Below are positions 11,473-20,901 of a stretch of DNA of 64,000 bases, piece by piece. Source of the stretch: Deltaproteobacteria bacterium. Its GTDB lineage: Bacteria > Desulfobacterota > Desulfomonilia > UBA1062. The stretch is from NCBI GenBank assembly GCA_018433085.1, contig JAHDRW010000020.1, positions 1 to 64,000 on the forward strand. Direction: 5' to 3'. The notes under the pieces were generated by a model. It did not search any database. It saw only the letters and a list, made by a program, of their open reading frames with translations, and had not been told where the DNA came from. The stretch's first letter is position 1. Each line of letters starts with the position of its first letter. The position numbers and the translations under genes are program-made.

Positions 11473-11548
11473 CCCGGGACTGAACATCTGTTGGCAGGAA
11501 CGTGGCAATCACTGCTCGCGGTACCATCGACCAGTGTTCAGTCCCGGG
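11473..11548. repeat. 14-base perfect inverted repeat with 48-base spacer
   Basis: CCCGGGACTGAACA at 11473-11486 is exactly complementary to TGTTCAGTCCCGGG at 11535-11548. The second arm ends 66 bases before the HlyD start. No T-run follows, so it does not look like a simple terminator. It could be a paired operator, a long-loop RNA hairpin, or a relic of a mobile element. The spacer contains a weak sigma-54-like motif. Confidence 0.7.
11492..11507 (+). promoter_or_regulatory. Weak sigma-54-like motif upstream of the exporter operon
   Basis: TGGCAGG-AACG-TGGCA keeps GG and GC ten bases apart but has one mismatch in each block. It lies between the arms of the 11473/11535 inverted repeat and about 110 bases upstream of the HlyD gene. 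One such match is expected now and then by chance. Confidence 0.22.
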
Positions 11549-11614
11549 CGATGAGACGGCCGATAGCGAGGAATAAGAGCGGCCTGGAGAAAGCAGACCC
11601 ATGGATACCACGAG

Positions 11615-12688
11615 ATGAAGATACCAAACAGAAAGTGGCTGGTTCTTTCCGCCCTGGTGCTGGCAGCAGGCATCATCGTTGTGGCGGTCTGTCTGAGATA
11701 TGAAGGCGGAAACGGGGACGACGCCTTTGCCAGCGGGAACGGACGCATCGAGGCTGTGGAGATCGACGTAGCCGCCAACAACCCCGGCCGCATACAGGAT
11801 ATCTTCGTGCAGGAAGGCGACTTCGTCACGTCCGGTCAGGTGGTGGCGCACATGGATACCGATGTGCTGGAGGCACAGCTGCAGCAGGCCAGGGAAGATC
11901 TGCGCAGGGCCGAGAGCGAGGTCGCTACCGCCCGCAGCCAGCTACTGCTCCGGGAGGCTGACAAGGAGTCCGCCGAGGCGGTGCTGGCCCAGCGCAAGTC
12001 AGAGTACGAGGTCGCAGAAAAACGCATGAAGAGATATTCGGCTCTGGTAGAGGAGGGGGCGGTCGCACAGCAGGAAGCCGACGATGTCAGGGCCCAGTTC
12101 GAAAGCGCTGCCGCCGTGGTCAGGGCTGCACGATCCAATGTCGCTGCAGCCGAGGCGGCGGTCGAGGCGGCGCGTGCCCGGGTCGACGGCGCCCGGTCCG
12201 CGGTGGAGGCCGCCAAGGCGAACATAGAACGCATCAAAGCCGAGATCGCTGACAGCACATTGAGGGCCCCGCGGTCCGGCCGTGTGCAGTATATCGTGGC
12301 CCGTCCCGGCGAGGTTGTGGCAGGCGGGGGCACAGTGCTGAACATGGTCGATCTGAACGACGTGTACATGACCTTCTTCCTGCCCACTACCGCGGCAGGC
12401 AGGATCGCGCTGGGCAGCGAGGCGCGCCTGGTGCTCGACGCGGCACCCCGGTACGTGGTCCCGGCACGTGTGTCGTTCATCGCCGATGTCGCCCAGTTCA
12501 CTCCCAAGACCGTAGAAACCGAGGACGTGAGGGAAAAGCTCATGTTTCGTGTACGTGCCCAAATCCCGCCGGAGCTGCTCAGAGAGCACCTCCGCCAGGT
12601 CAAGACCGGGCTTCCCGGCATGGCCCATGTGCGTCTCGATCCGGAGGCACCCTGGCCGGAGCGCCTGCAGGTGAACGTACCGCAATGA
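11615..12688 (+). CDS. HlyD-family periplasmic adaptor (YhiI-like)
   Basis: A 357-residue membrane-fusion subunit. One N-terminal membrane helix (about 8-25) anchors it to the inner membrane. A split biotinyl-lipoyl domain follows ('[27 protein letters not shown]' begins near 50). Residues about 80-215 form a long Ala/Glu/Arg-rich coiled-coil hairpin, after which the second lipoyl half ('[22 protein letters not shown]') and a beta-barrel appear. The next gene starts inside its last codon (overlap at 12685-12688). The order adaptor, double-ATPase-permease, permease matches E. coli yhiI-rbbA-yhhJ. No outer-membrane partner is present. The ribosome site is weak. Substrate unknown. Confidence 0.92.
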   Translation: MKIPNRKWLVLSALVLAAGIIVVAVCLRYEGGNGDDAFASGNGRIEAVEIDVAANNPGRIQDIFVQEGDFVTSGQVVAHMDTDVLEAQLQQAREDLRRAESEVATARSQLLLREADKESAEAVLAQRKSEYEVAEKRMKRYSALVEEGAVAQQEADDVRAQFESAAAVVRAARSNVAAAEAAVEAARARVDGARSAVEAAKANIERIKAEIADSTLRAPRSGRVQYIVARPGEVVAGGGTVLNMVDLNDVYMTFFLPTTAAGRIALGSEARLVLDAAPRYVVPARVSFIADVAQFTPKTVETEDVREKLMFRVRAQIPPELLREHLRQVKTGLPGMAHVRLDPEAPWPERLQVNVPQ

Positions 12689-15447
12689 ACGGGCCGGGAT
12701 GCCAGACACCGCAGCCCGTGGTCCGGCTGCACGAGGTCAGCCTGCGCTACGGCAGAACGCCTGCGCTACGGGAAATCACCCTCGATATTCCGTCCGGCTG
12801 CATGGTCGGATTCATCGGACCCGACGGCGTGGGCAAATCCAGCCTGTTTTCGCTGGTAGCGGGCGCCCGGGCGATCCAGTCGGGACGGATCGAGGTAATG
12901 GGCGGGGACATGGCGGACGAGGGGTTCCGCTCGTCCGTGCTCCCGCGCGTGGCCTACATGCCGCAGGGCCTGGGGAAAAACCTCTACGCAACGCTCTCGG
13001 TCTTCGAGAACGTGGAGTTCTTCGGCCGCCTCTTCGGCCAGGGGCCGCAGGAGCGCAACCGGCGCATCGGCGAGCTGCTCCGCGCGACCGGGCTCGCGCC
13101 CTTCTCCGACCGGCCGGCCGGCAAACTCTCGGGGGGTATGAGGCAAAAGCTCGGGCTGTGCTGCGCGCTGATCCACGACCCGGACCTGCTCATCCTCGAC
13201 GAACCCACCACCGGTGTCGACCCGCTGTCAAGACGGCAGTTCTGGGAGCTCGTAGGCGGCATCCGTTCCAATCGGCCGGGCATGAGCCTGCTGATTGCCA
13301 CCGCTTACATGGAAGAAGCCGCGAGGTTCGACTGGCTCGTCGCCATGAACGAGGGCAGGGTGCTCGCCACGGGCACGCCGCACGAGTTGCTCGAGCGCAC
13401 GGGCTCGGACACGCTGGAGCGGGCCTTCATCGGCCTGCTCCCGAGCGACCGGCGTGCCGGCCACCGCCCCGTGGAGGCCGGGCACCGCACCCTGGGCGAT
13501 GAAGCCGAGGTCGCTATCGAAGCACGCGACCTCACCAGGCGTTTCGGCGACTTTACCGCGGTCGATCACGTGAGCTTCAGCATCCGCAGGGGCGAGATCT
13601 TCGGCTTCCTGGGGTCGAACGGGTCCGGCAAGACCACGACCATGAAGATGCTCACCGGGCTGCTGCCCGCAAGCCAAGGGCAGGCGTGGCTCTTCGGCAG
13701 ACCGGTGGACCCGCACGACCTCGACACCCGTCACCGTGTAGGCTACATGACCCAGACATTCTCACTCTACGACGAACTCACCGTGCGGCAGAATCTCGTC
13801 CTGCACGCCCGGCTCTACGGCATACCGGAGAATAGGGTCTCGGGCCGGGTGACGGAGATGGCCGAGCGCTTCGATCTCATCCACGTCATAGACACCCTGC
13901 CCGATGCACTGCCCCTGGGCGAACTCCAGAAGCTCTCTCTCGCCGCCGCCATGATCCACGGCCCGGAGACGCTGATCCTGGACGAACCCACCTCGGGGGT
14001 GGACCCGGTGGAGCGGGACGCCTTCTGGCGCATCATGATCGGCCTGGCACGCAGGGACAACGTCACCATCTTCATCTCCACCCATTTCATGAACGAGGCC
14101 GAACGCTGCGACCGGATCTCGCTCATGCACGCAGGCCGTGTCCTGGTGAGCGACACGCCCGCTGCCATCATGAAACAGCGCAACGTGGGCAGTCTCGAGG
14201 AGGCCTTCATCAGCCATCTCGAAGAGGCGGTGGCGCAGGAGAGCCCCGAGGCTTTTCCCAAAACTCCGCAGCCGCCAGAGGCGAGGCCCCCAGAGTCCGA
14301 GCCGTCTATGGCTGGCAGGCGTGCATTCCTCGACCTGCGCCGCCTGCTGAGCTATTCCTGGCGCGAGTCGATCGAGCTGCGCCGTGATCCCGTCCGGCTC
14401 ACGATGGCCGCACTGGGCAGCATCATCCTCATGCTCGTGCTCGGCTACGGCATCAACATGGACGTGGAAAACATCGCCTTTGCCTGGCTCGACAACGATC
14501 GGACCACCCTGAGCCGCGATTACACCCACAGCCTGGCCGGCTCCCACTACTTCGACGAGCGTCCCCCGATCAGCGACCACGCCGAGCTGAACCAACGCAT
14601 GCGCTCCGGTGATATCAGCCTCGCCATCGAGATACCGCCCGGTTTTGCTCGCGATGCCGCCCGCGGCAGGCCCGTAGAGATCGGGGCCTGGATCGACGGG
14701 TCCATGCCCATGCGCGCAGAGACGGTCAGGGGATATGTGCAGGGGATACACCAGCACTGGCTCTCTACCAGGATTCAAAGGGAGAGCGGCGCCGCGACCG
14801 GGCTGTTCGACATCGAAACACGCTACCGCTACAACCCGGAGCTGGAAAGCCTCCCTGCCATGGTGCCGGCGGTGATCCCGATGCTTTTGCTGTTGATCCC
14901 CGCCATCCTCACGGCCCTGTCCGTGGTACGGGAAAAAGAGCTCGGCTCGATCGTCAACCTGTACGTCACCCCGGTCACCCGTCTGGAGTTTCTGCTCGGC
15001 AAGCAGATCCCCTACATCGTGCTCGCCCTTTTGAGCTACCTGCTGCTCACGGCGCTGGCGGTCTTCCTGTTTCGGGTCCGGATCACGGGGAGCTTCCTCG
15101 CGCTGAGCCTCGCAGCGACCCTGTACGTGATCGTGGCAACCGCCATGGGGATGCTCGTCTCGACATTCATGCGCAGCCAGACGGCCGCCCTGTTCACCAC
15201 CGCCATCCTCACCCTGGTGCCCACCATCCAGTTTTCCGGGCTGGTCGACCCGGTCTCGTCACTGGGGGGAGTGAGCCGCATCATCGGGGAGATCTTTCCC
15301 GCCACCCATTTCCTGATCATCGCCCGGGGCACCTTTTCCAAAGGGCTCGGGCTCAACGACCTCCAGGGGTACTTCATACCCCTGCTGATCGCGATTCCGG
15401 TCCTCATCGGGTTCGGAACGGTACTGCTGAGGAAACAGGAGCGATAG
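12685..15447 (+). CDS. rbbA: ABC exporter with two ATPase domains fused to an ABC-2 permease (RbbA-like)
   Basis: A 920-residue fusion. ATPase domain 1 (about 12-240) has Walker A 'GPDGVGKSS' (45-53), signature '[10 protein letters not shown]' and Walker B '[13 protein letters not shown]'. ATPase domain 2 (about 275-510) has Walker A '[10 protein letters not shown]' and Walker B '[12 protein letters not shown]', but a degenerate signature '[10 protein letters not shown]'. From about 550 an ABC-2 permease follows: one membrane helix, a large extracytoplasmic domain, then about five helices. The length and domain order match E. coli RbbA (YhiH), known as a ribosome-associated ATPase and putative transporter. 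The rbbA symbol is given by architecture; ribosome association here is untested. Confidence 0.9.
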   Translation: MNGPGCQTPQPVVRLHEVSLRYGRTPALREITLDIPSGCMVGFIGPDGVGKSSLFSLVAGARAIQSGRIEVMGGDMADEGFRSSVLPRVAYMPQGLGKNLYATLSVFENVEFFGRLFGQGPQERNRRIGELLRATGLAPFSDRPAGKLSGGMRQKLGLCCALIHDPDLLILDEPTTGVDPLSRRQFWELVGGIRSNRPGMSLLIATAYMEEAARFDWLVAMNEGRVLATGTPHELLERTGSDTLERAFIGLLPSDRRAGHRPVEAGHRTLGDEAEVAIEARDLTRRFGDFTAVDHVSFSIRRGEIFGFLGSNGSGKTTTMKMLTGLLPASQGQAWLFGRPVDPHDLDTRHRVGYMTQTFSLYDELTVRQNLVLHARLYGIPENRVSGRVTEMAERFDLIHVIDTLPDALPLGELQKLSLAAAMIHGPETLILDEPTSGVDPVERDAFWRIMIGLARRDNVTIFISTHFMNEAERCDRISLMHAGRVLVSDTPAAIMKQRNVGSLEEAFISHLEEAVAQESPEAFPKTPQPPEARPPESEPSMAGRRAFLDLRRLLSYSWRESIELRRDPVRLTMAALGSIILMLVLGYGINMDVENIAFAWLDNDRTTLSRDYTHSLAGSHYFDERPPISDHAELNQRMRSGDISLAIEIPPGFARDAARGRPVEIGAWIDGSMPMRAETVRGYVQGIHQHWLSTRIQRESGAATGLFDIETRYRYNPELESLPAMVPAVIPMLLLLIPAILTALSVVREKELGSIVNLYVTPVTRLEFLLGKQIPYIVLALLSYLLLTALAVFLFRVRITGSFLALSLAATLYVIVATAMGMLVSTFMRSQTAALFTTAILTLVPTIQFSGLVDPVSSLGGVSRIIGEIFPATHFLIIARGTFSKGLGLNDLQGYFIPLLIAIPVLIGFGTVLLRKQER

Positions 15448-15449
15448 TC

Positions 15450-16574
15450 ATGCGTGCAGCGCACAACGTCTTCTACCTGGGAGGCAAGGAGTTCCGCAGC
15501 CTGATTCGCGACCCCATGCTCCTCGCGATCATTCTCATCGCCTTCACGGTCATGGTATACGCGGCAGCGGCGGGTACCCCTGAGACCCTGAACAACGCCC
15601 CCATCGCCGTGGTCGATCAAGACCGCTCACAACTCTCCCAACGAATCGTGAGCGCCTTCTACCCTCCGTATTTCATCCCCACGGAAACGACCGACCCGGC
15701 AGAGGCCGACAGGGGCATGGACGCGGGCCGCTACACGTTCTCCCTGCACATCCCCCCCGGTTTCCAGCGGGATATCCTTGCCGGGCGAAGTCCTGCAGTC
15801 CAGCTCAATGTCGACGCCACCCGCATGTCCCAGGCATTCACGGGCAGCGGTTACATCCAGGCGATCGTCACGGGCCAGGTAAACGAATTCGTGGCCGGCC
15901 GACGCGAGGCATCCGCACCGCCGGTAGAACTCGCGCTGCGGGCCCTGTTCAACCCAGAGCTGAACACCTCGTGGTTCGCTGCCATGATGCAGGTGATCGA
16001 CCAGATCACCCTGTTGTCCATAATCCTGACAGGCGCCGCGCTGCTCAGGGAACGGGAGCACGGCACCGTGGAGCACCTGCTGGTGATGCCGGTGACACCG
16101 TTCGAAATCATGGCTTCCAAGGTATGGTCCATGGGGGTGGTGGTACTTGCCGCCGGTACGTTCTCACTGACCGTGGTAGTCCAAGGCCTGCTCTCCGTAC
16201 CGGTCGAAGGCTCGATCATGCTCTTTGTATTCGGAGCAACCCTGCACCTGTTCGCCACGACATCGCTGGGCATCTTCCTCGGCACCTTTTCGCGCTCCAT
16301 GCCGCAGTTCGGCCTGCTCCTGATCCTGGTTATCCTGCCGCTGCAGATACTCTCCGGAGGCGTGACGCCAAGGGAGAGCATGCCCGGGTTCATTCAGGTC
16401 CTCATGCTCGCGGCACCGAATACCCACTTCGTCATGCTCGGCCAGGCCATCCTGTTCCGCGGGGCGGGGATTGCGGTCGTGTGGCCTCAAATCATCAGTC
16501 TTGCCCTAATTGGATCGGTACTGTTCGCCACATCTCTGGCACGCTTCCGGAAAACCCTTGCAACCATGACGTAA
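15450..16574 (+). CDS. ABC-2 type permease (YhhJ-like)
   Basis: A 374-residue ABC-2 membrane subunit starting two bases after the fusion ATPase-permease. It has one N-terminal helix (about 24-42), an extracytoplasmic domain, and a C-terminal bundle of about five helices. 'REREHGTVEHLLVMPVTPFEIMASKVW' is the typical coupling region of this family, and 'TLHLFATTSLGIFLGTFSRSMPQFGLL' a characteristic helix. It probably pairs with the permease half of the upstream fusion and docks the HlyD adaptor. A two-sided hairpin terminator follows at 16668-16715. Confidence 0.93.
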   Translation: MRAAHNVFYLGGKEFRSLIRDPMLLAIILIAFTVMVYAAAAGTPETLNNAPIAVVDQDRSQLSQRIVSAFYPPYFIPTETTDPAEADRGMDAGRYTFSLHIPPGFQRDILAGRSPAVQLNVDATRMSQAFTGSGYIQAIVTGQVNEFVAGRREASAPPVELALRALFNPELNTSWFAAMMQVIDQITLLSIILTGAALLREREHGTVEHLLVMPVTPFEIMASKVWSMGVVVLAAGTFSLTVVVQGLLSVPVEGSIMLFVFGATLHLFATTSLGIFLGTFSRSMPQFGLLLILVILPLQILSGGVTPRESMPGFIQVLMLAAPNTHFVMLGQAILFRGAGIAVVWPQIISLALIGSVLFATSLARFRKTLATMT

Positions 16575-16667
16575 GGGACAGGAAAACCTGGACTCTTTCA
16601 GATGCATACTCTAAGGCCGGTATGATTCGAAAGACACTGGAATGTGAAGAGCGGTGCTGAAAAAAAG

Positions 16668-16715
16668 AAAACGGCCTCTCTTCGCCGGAACACCGGTGAT
16701 GAGAGACCGCCTTTT
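16668..16715. terminator. Bidirectional hairpin terminator between the exporter operon and rpsA
   Basis: AAAACGGCCTCTC pairs imperfectly with GAGAGACCGCCTTTT, with an internal GCCGG/CCGG element in the loop. A-runs on one side and T-runs on the other allow it to end both converging transcripts. Confidence 0.7.
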
Positions 16716-16736
16716 GAGACTGGAATCAACAGCCCT

Positions 16737-18527
16737 TTAGGAGCTCTTGTTTTTGTCCTGCAGGCCCTTGAGGAGCTCGCCGAGGTTCGTACCGACCTTC
16801 TCGGACACCTTCTCGTGGCTTGCCACGACCTTTTTGTCCTGGGCTTCTTCCAGGGCCTTGATGGAAAGGCCGATCTTCTTGTTCTCCGGGCTCAGGCGCA
16901 GCACCATGGCATCGACCTCCTGGCCCACGGAAAGCACCGAGGAGAGATTGTCGATCTTGTTGCTGCTCACCTCGGAGATGTGGATCATCCCCTCCACCCC
17001 TTCGCGGATCTCCACGAACGCGCCGAAATCCGTCAGGGAGGTGATCTTCCCGGTGATCACGGAACCCACCGGGTGCTCGTTGGCCACCTGGGTCCAGGGA
17101 TCGGGGCTCAACTGCTTGACGCCGAGCGAGAACTTCTCGTTCTCCGGGTCCACGGTGAGCACCTTGGCCTGAACCACGTCACCCTTTTTGTAGAGCTCGC
17201 GGGGATTCTTCACCTTGGGATCCCAGGTCAGGTCCGAGACGTGGATGAGACCGTCGATGTCGATGTTTTCATCCACACTGACGAACAGACCGAAGTCCGT
17301 CACGTTCTTGACCGTGGCATCCACCACCGTCCCCGGAGGATAGTAATCGTAGAGGAGATCCCAGGGATTCGGCGATGCCTGCTTGAGGCCCAGCGAGATC
17401 CTCCGGTTCTCCTGATCGACGCCGAGAACCACCACATTCACTTCCTGTCCCTCTTCGAGGATGGTTGAAGGATGCCGCATTCTCTTGGTCCAGAACATCT
17501 CGGAGATGTGAACCAGCCCCTCGACACCCTCTTCGATCTCCACGAAGGCGCCGTAGTTCGTGATGGACGTCACCTTGCCGGATACCTTCTTCCCGATGGG
17601 ATAGCGGTATTCGAGCCCCTCCCACGGGTCGGGCGTGAGCTGCTTGGTGCCCAGCGAGATCTTCTCCGTCTCCGGATCGAACTCGATGACCTTGACATTG
17701 ATCACATCACCCGGAGACACCTTGTCCTTAGGATCCTTGAGCTTGCCCCAGGACATGTCGGTGATGTGGAGCAGGCCGTCGATTCCGCCGATATCCACGA
17801 AGGCGCCGTAGGCCATGATGTTCTTCACCGTGCCCTCGACCACGTCCCCCTTGGACAAGGTGGCGATGAGCTTCTTTTTTTTCTCTTCCCGCTCGCGCTC
17901 CAGAACTTCCCGGTGGCTTACCACCACGTTGTTCTTCTTCCGGTTGAACTTGATGATGGAGACCTCGATTGCCTCGCCCACCATCTTTTCCAGCTCTGCC
18001 TCGGAAATGGGACTGAGCGTTGCCTGCGAAGTGGGAAGGAATGCGGGCACGCCGATATCCACGGTGAGTCCGCCCTTGATCCGCTCGATCACCTTCCCTT
18101 CAAGGGTTTCGTTTTCCTGATAGGCCTTGACGATATCGTCCCAGACCTTGATCCGCTGCGCCTTTTCCTTGCTGAGCCGGATGAACCCCTTGGCGTTGTT
18201 GATGTTCTCAACGAGTACCTCGACCTCGTCACCAATAGAGACGGTGATGGCCCCGTTCTCAGCGATAAACTCGCGGATCGGAGCCTGCCCTTCCATCTTC
18301 CTCCCGATATCGATCATGATATAGTCAGTTCCCACCTGTACAACCGTCCCGGTGACCACCGAGCCGGTGGAAACACGTTTGTCGATGGTTTCTTCATAGA
18401 GAGCTTCCAACTCCAGGTTCTGATCGAATTCTCCTGATTCCTCCTGAGTGCTCGTGCTCTCTGTTATTTCCTCCTTGATCTCTTTTACTTCTTTTTGATC
18501 TGTTTTGGTTTCTTCGAGACTATACAT
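16737..18527 (-). CDS. rpsA: 30S ribosomal protein S1
   Basis: A 596-residue protein with six S1 RNA-binding repeats; the later ones each carry a G-A-F-V/L-F-V-x-I/V element (for example 'TSITNYGAFVEIEEGVEGLVHISEM'). S1 anchors mRNA on the small subunit and assists initiation. The acidic, Ser/Thr/Glu-rich first 45 residues precede the first repeat and look flexible. The length is close to the proteobacterial norm. It stands alone between a shared terminator and its own promoter. The cmk gene that often precedes rpsA is absent here. Confidence 0.97.
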   Translation of the reverse strand: MYSLEETKTDQKEVKEIKEEITESTSTQEESGEFDQNLELEALYEETIDKRVSTGSVVTGTVVQVGTDYIMIDIGRKMEGQAPIREFIAENGAITVSIGDEVEVLVENINNAKGFIRLSKEKAQRIKVWDDIVKAYQENETLEGKVIERIKGGLTVDIGVPAFLPTSQATLSPISEAELEKMVGEAIEVSIIKFNRKKNNVVVSHREVLEREREEKKKKLIATLSKGDVVEGTVKNIMAYGAFVDIGGIDGLLHITDMSWGKLKDPKDKVSPGDVINVKVIEFDPETEKISLGTKQLTPDPWEGLEYRYPIGKKVSGKVTSITNYGAFVEIEEGVEGLVHISEMFWTKRMRHPSTILEEGQEVNVVVLGVDQENRRISLGLKQASPNPWDLLYDYYPPGTVVDATVKNVTDFGLFVSVDENIDIDGLIHVSDLTWDPKVKNPRELYKKGDVVQAKVLTVDPENEKFSLGVKQLSPDPWTQVANEHPVGSVITGKITSLTDFGAFVEIREGVEGMIHISEVSSNKIDNLSSVLSVGQEVDAMVLRLSPENKKIGLSIKALEEAQDKKVVASHEKVSEKVGTNLGELLKGLQDKNKSS

Positions 18528-18576
18528 CGTTAGTAACCCCCTGTCCGTCGTTCCTTATTCCTCGATAAGTTGGCAT

Positions 18577-18605
18577 CCTATACAATATAGATATGCAAAA
18601 GACAA
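18577..18605 (-). promoter_or_regulatory. Sigma-70-type promoter for rpsA
   Basis: Reading the minus strand, TTGTCT and TATAGG are separated by 17 bases in an AT-rich stretch unlike its surroundings. Transcription would start near 18570, giving a leader of about 40 bases before ATG 18527. Confidence 0.6.
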
Positions 18606-18738
18606 GCCTTTAATCGGCCCTCCCGGGCAAAGCGGCGGGGAAATAGGCTTCGGGCGCATCCTCCCGGCAGAACCGTCACCGTCACCGGGCCCGGTCCGAA
18701 CGATCCCGCCTTTGTCGGGCCGCCGGCAGGATAAGCTT

Positions 18739-19164
18739 CTAATCGAGCGGGTTCTTTTTTTTCTGCTGACTGGAGGGATCCTTGAGAGCCTTTTCGAGAT
18801 CACTGAAGACCCGCTTCTTGTCCCTGCCGTCTCCGAGCGACTGCTCGATCTCCTTGAGCCTTGACTGCTGACGGTTCTGAAACCGGGTTATCTCATCGGC
18901 CATACGGGGCGACTGCTCGTGACGGGGCAGGGCTTCGATCCTGGTATGGTCCCCGAGCCCGTATCGGCACTCCGCGCCCGATATCACCGCGGTAACGATC
19001 TTCTCGTCGCAGAGCTTGCGCGCCATCAGGGACAGCTCTTCTTCCGACACCTTCAGGATTTGGGCCAGGTCCCCGAGCGCAGGCGGCCTGCCGTGAAGAT
19101 GTTCATATATGCGTATCCCGGCGACAAAAAGATGAGCACCTTCATAGAGATCACTTCGTGCCAT
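18739..19164 (-). CDS. Unknown 141-residue protein with winged-helix-like N-terminus
   Basis: The family is not recognised with certainty. Residues about 20-75 look like a small helix-turn-helix or winged-helix ('PPALGDLAQILKVSEEELSLMARKL' then a short 'DEKIVTAVISGAECRYGLGD' wing). The remainder is charged and helical, ends in a Lys-rich tail ('SQQKKKNPLD'), and contains 'RFQNRQQSRLKEIEQSL', suggesting a coiled coil. There is no signal peptide. It is divergent from the LysM gene at 19275 and separated from rpsA by about 210 bases. A regulatory or nucleoid-related role is possible but not shown. Confidence 0.7.
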   Translation of the reverse strand: MARSDLYEGAHLFVAGIRIYEHLHGRPPALGDLAQILKVSEEELSLMARKLCDEKIVTAVISGAECRYGLGDHTRIEALPRHEQSPRMADEITRFQNRQQSRLKEIEQSLGDGRDKKRVFSDLEKALKDPSSQQKKKNPLD

Positions 19165-19274
19165 GGATTTTCTCTATAAGAAAGCGCTGTTCGATGCAAC
19201 TATGATTCAAGAATACCTTCTCAGGCGCCGATATATTTTCCAAACACTGCCGCCTTAAAAAAGGAGGAAACGAT

Positions 19275-20252
19275 TTGAAACGGACAGCCTCTCTCTTCAT
19301 CGGCATTATCGTTCTATGCTTTGCCGCCGCGCCCCTGTGGGCAGAAGATACCGTTCACACCGTAAAAAAGGGGGACACCCTGTGGGACATCACCAGCCAG
19401 TACCTCCAGACCCCCTGGCAATGGCCCGTGATCTGGGCGAACAATCAGGACATTACCAATCCTCACCTGATCTTTCCCAATGACAAAGTGGTCATCTCGA
19501 AAAAGGACGGCAAAACCACCATCACTATCATCCCCGCCCGGCAGCCCGAGCCCGCCAGCTACACCCCTGAGGAGATCGCACAGGAAGAAGAAAAATCCAT
19601 TGTAATATCTCCACGGTACTCGGCATACATCTACAGTCCGAACATTCTTACCGGATCGGGCCATGTGTCGAAGAAACTGGAGATCGGGGAACTGGCGGCA
19701 AAAAATGAAAGCGTCTTCATCAAGTCTTCCTCGGGCCTGACCCTGCACCGGGGTGTCACCATCGTATCGAAGGTGGCCGAGGTCACGGACTTGGGCGGGA
19801 AGACAGCAGGTTACCTCTACAAGACCATCGCCTTCGCCACGGTGGAGGACGCCATGGCGGATACCTACAAGGCCAGCGTGGAATACTCCAACCAAGAGAT
19901 CCGTTCGGGAGACATCATCTTCGACGATCTGCAGAACCTGAAGCCCCTCACGCTGAAAATCAGCGAGCCAAATCTGGAAAGCAGCGGCCGGGTGATCGAT
20001 ATCCACGGCGGAATCACGGGGAGCAGTTATCTGGACCTGGTTTTCCTTGACCTCGGCAAGACCAGCGGAGTCGATCAGGGCGCGATCCTCACCATTTATG
20101 AGGAAACATCACCCGGAAAAGGCTCCGCGACCCTGAAAGAATATCAGGGCATGGCCCTGGTGCTGCAGTCACTGGACAAGAGCTGCATGGCCCTGATCAT
20201 GGACTCCAGGGGACCCATACGGAAAAACTACCTTGCCGTGGGAACCGAGTAG
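19275..20252 (+). CDS. Exported LysM-domain protein
   Basis: A 325-residue protein starting at TTG 19275 behind a strong AAAAGGAGG site. Residues 1-23 are a signal peptide ending in 'APLWA'. A LysM domain follows at about 28-77 ('VHTVKKGDTLWDITSQYL', then 'PNDKVVI'), which should bind peptidoglycan. The rest contains a long beta-rich region ('IVSKVAEVTDLGGKTAGYLYKTIAFATVEDAM') typical of LysM proteins common in deltaproteobacteria. No enzyme motif is evident, so a structural or tethering role in the envelope is likely. Monocistronic. Confidence 0.88.
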   Translation: MKRTASLFIGIIVLCFAAAPLWAEDTVHTVKKGDTLWDITSQYLQTPWQWPVIWANNQDITNPHLIFPNDKVVISKKDGKTTITIIPARQPEPASYTPEEIAQEEEKSIVISPRYSAYIYSPNILTGSGHVSKKLEIGELAAKNESVFIKSSSGLTLHRGVTIVSKVAEVTDLGGKTAGYLYKTIAFATVEDAMADTYKASVEYSNQEIRSGDIIFDDLQNLKPLTLKISEPNLESSGRVIDIHGGITGSSYLDLVFLDLGKTSGVDQGAILTIYEETSPGKGSATLKEYQGMALVLQSLDKSCMALIMDSRGPIRKNYLAVGTE

Positions 20253-20253
20253 C

Positions 20254-20312
20254 GAAGAACCGGATGCCTTGAAGGTTCTTCTGTCATAAAAAAGGCCTTC
20301 AAGGCGGCCTAA
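20254..20312. terminator. Overlapping hairpins between LysM and PilZ genes
   Basis: On the plus strand GAAGAACC (20254-20261) pairs with GGTTCTTC (20274-20281), while GCCTTGAAGG (20266-20275) can instead pair with CCTTCAAGGC (20296-20305). The two foldings exclude each other. On the minus strand AGGCC...GGCCT is followed by six T, a plausible terminator for the PilZ gene. Confidence 0.55.
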
Positions 20313-20620
20313 AACGGAATCCCCTGATAAGAAAGCAGCATATCCAGACCCTTGTCGTCCGACCGGGTGAACTTCACCGCCATGCCCGACTGGTCCTTCC
20401 TGACGATATGCCCCTGTACCCAGATGATCTTACCGAATTCCTCTACATCGATGCTGGCAAGAAGGTAGCCGTCGGTGGCGCCGGGAGGTGCACCGGTGTG
20501 GATGAACATCCCCCCTCTGCTGATATTGCTCACCTTGCCCAGCTTATAGGCCGGGCCGTCATCACGGTAAGCCACCTTCATGTTCACCCTGCTTCTCTTG
20601 TGTGCCCGCTGTTCTTCCAT
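20309..20620 (-). CDS. Small PilZ-domain protein (c-di-GMP binding)
   Basis: A 103-residue stand-alone PilZ domain. The two binding motifs are present: an Arg-rich start ('RAHKRSRVNMKVAYRD', holding RxxxR) and '(N)ISRGGMFI', which matches the D/N-x-S-x-x-G signature. The start at ATG 20620 gives a protein beginning just before the PilZ fold; the frame is open further upstream but the extra 42 residues are unlike the family. Such proteins transmit c-di-GMP levels to motility, pili or polysaccharide machinery, all of which occur in this window, as does an HD-GYP phosphodiesterase at 25084. The direct partner is unknown. Confidence 0.85.
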   Translation of the reverse strand: MEEQRAHKRSRVNMKVAYRDDGPAYKLGKVSNISRGGMFIHTGAPPGATDGYLLASIDVEEFGKIIWVQGHIVRKDQSGMAVKFTRSDDKGLDMLLSYQGIPF

Positions 20621-20863
20621 GAACTCGATGCCGCCTGTCCGTCCGGAAAAAACGCATCCCAGAGGAAGTATTTTGTGAAACCTTTGTATTATAATGAAAA
20701 AGGCTGCAGGGTTCAAGTGCCTGGAACACGCACGGCCGAAAGTCATCGCGGGATTTCATCTGCGTGGAACCCGCTTCTTCCCTGCAGGAGATGCCCGGGA
20801 TGCATGAAGCCGGATAACCCAATGATTATGTTCTAATTTAATCTCATATTTCAGAACACTGCG

Positions 20864-20893
20864 TTGACACCCCCCGCAGAAGTGAGATATAGG
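20864..20893 (+). promoter_or_regulatory. Sigma-70-type promoter before hpt
   Basis: A perfect TTGACA box at 20864-20869 is followed by GATATA (16-base spacing) or TATAGG (18-base spacing). The start would fall within a few bases of the hpt ATG at 20902, implying an extremely short leader. Confidence 0.6.
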
Positions 20894-20901
20894 GTTATTT
20901 C

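Larger units (their letters stand above)
10755..11614. other. 860-base gene-poor stretch between sppA and the exporter operon
   Basis: No reading frame here has a convincing start, ribosome site or recognisable product. A frame running 11200-11703 on the plus strand is unlike a real protein and overlaps the HlyD gene. The stretch holds a possible sppA promoter near 10794-10820, a possible plus-strand promoter at about 11074-11104 (TTGTCC ... TATAAG, 18-base spacing), and a 14-base inverted repeat at 11473-11548. I see no tRNA or known riboswitch signature. Confidence 0.5.

Noticed and set aside
11200-11703. A 167-codon plus-strand frame before the HlyD gene
   Set aside because: No ribosome site at its start, no recognisable product, and it overlaps the start of the HlyD gene in another frame.
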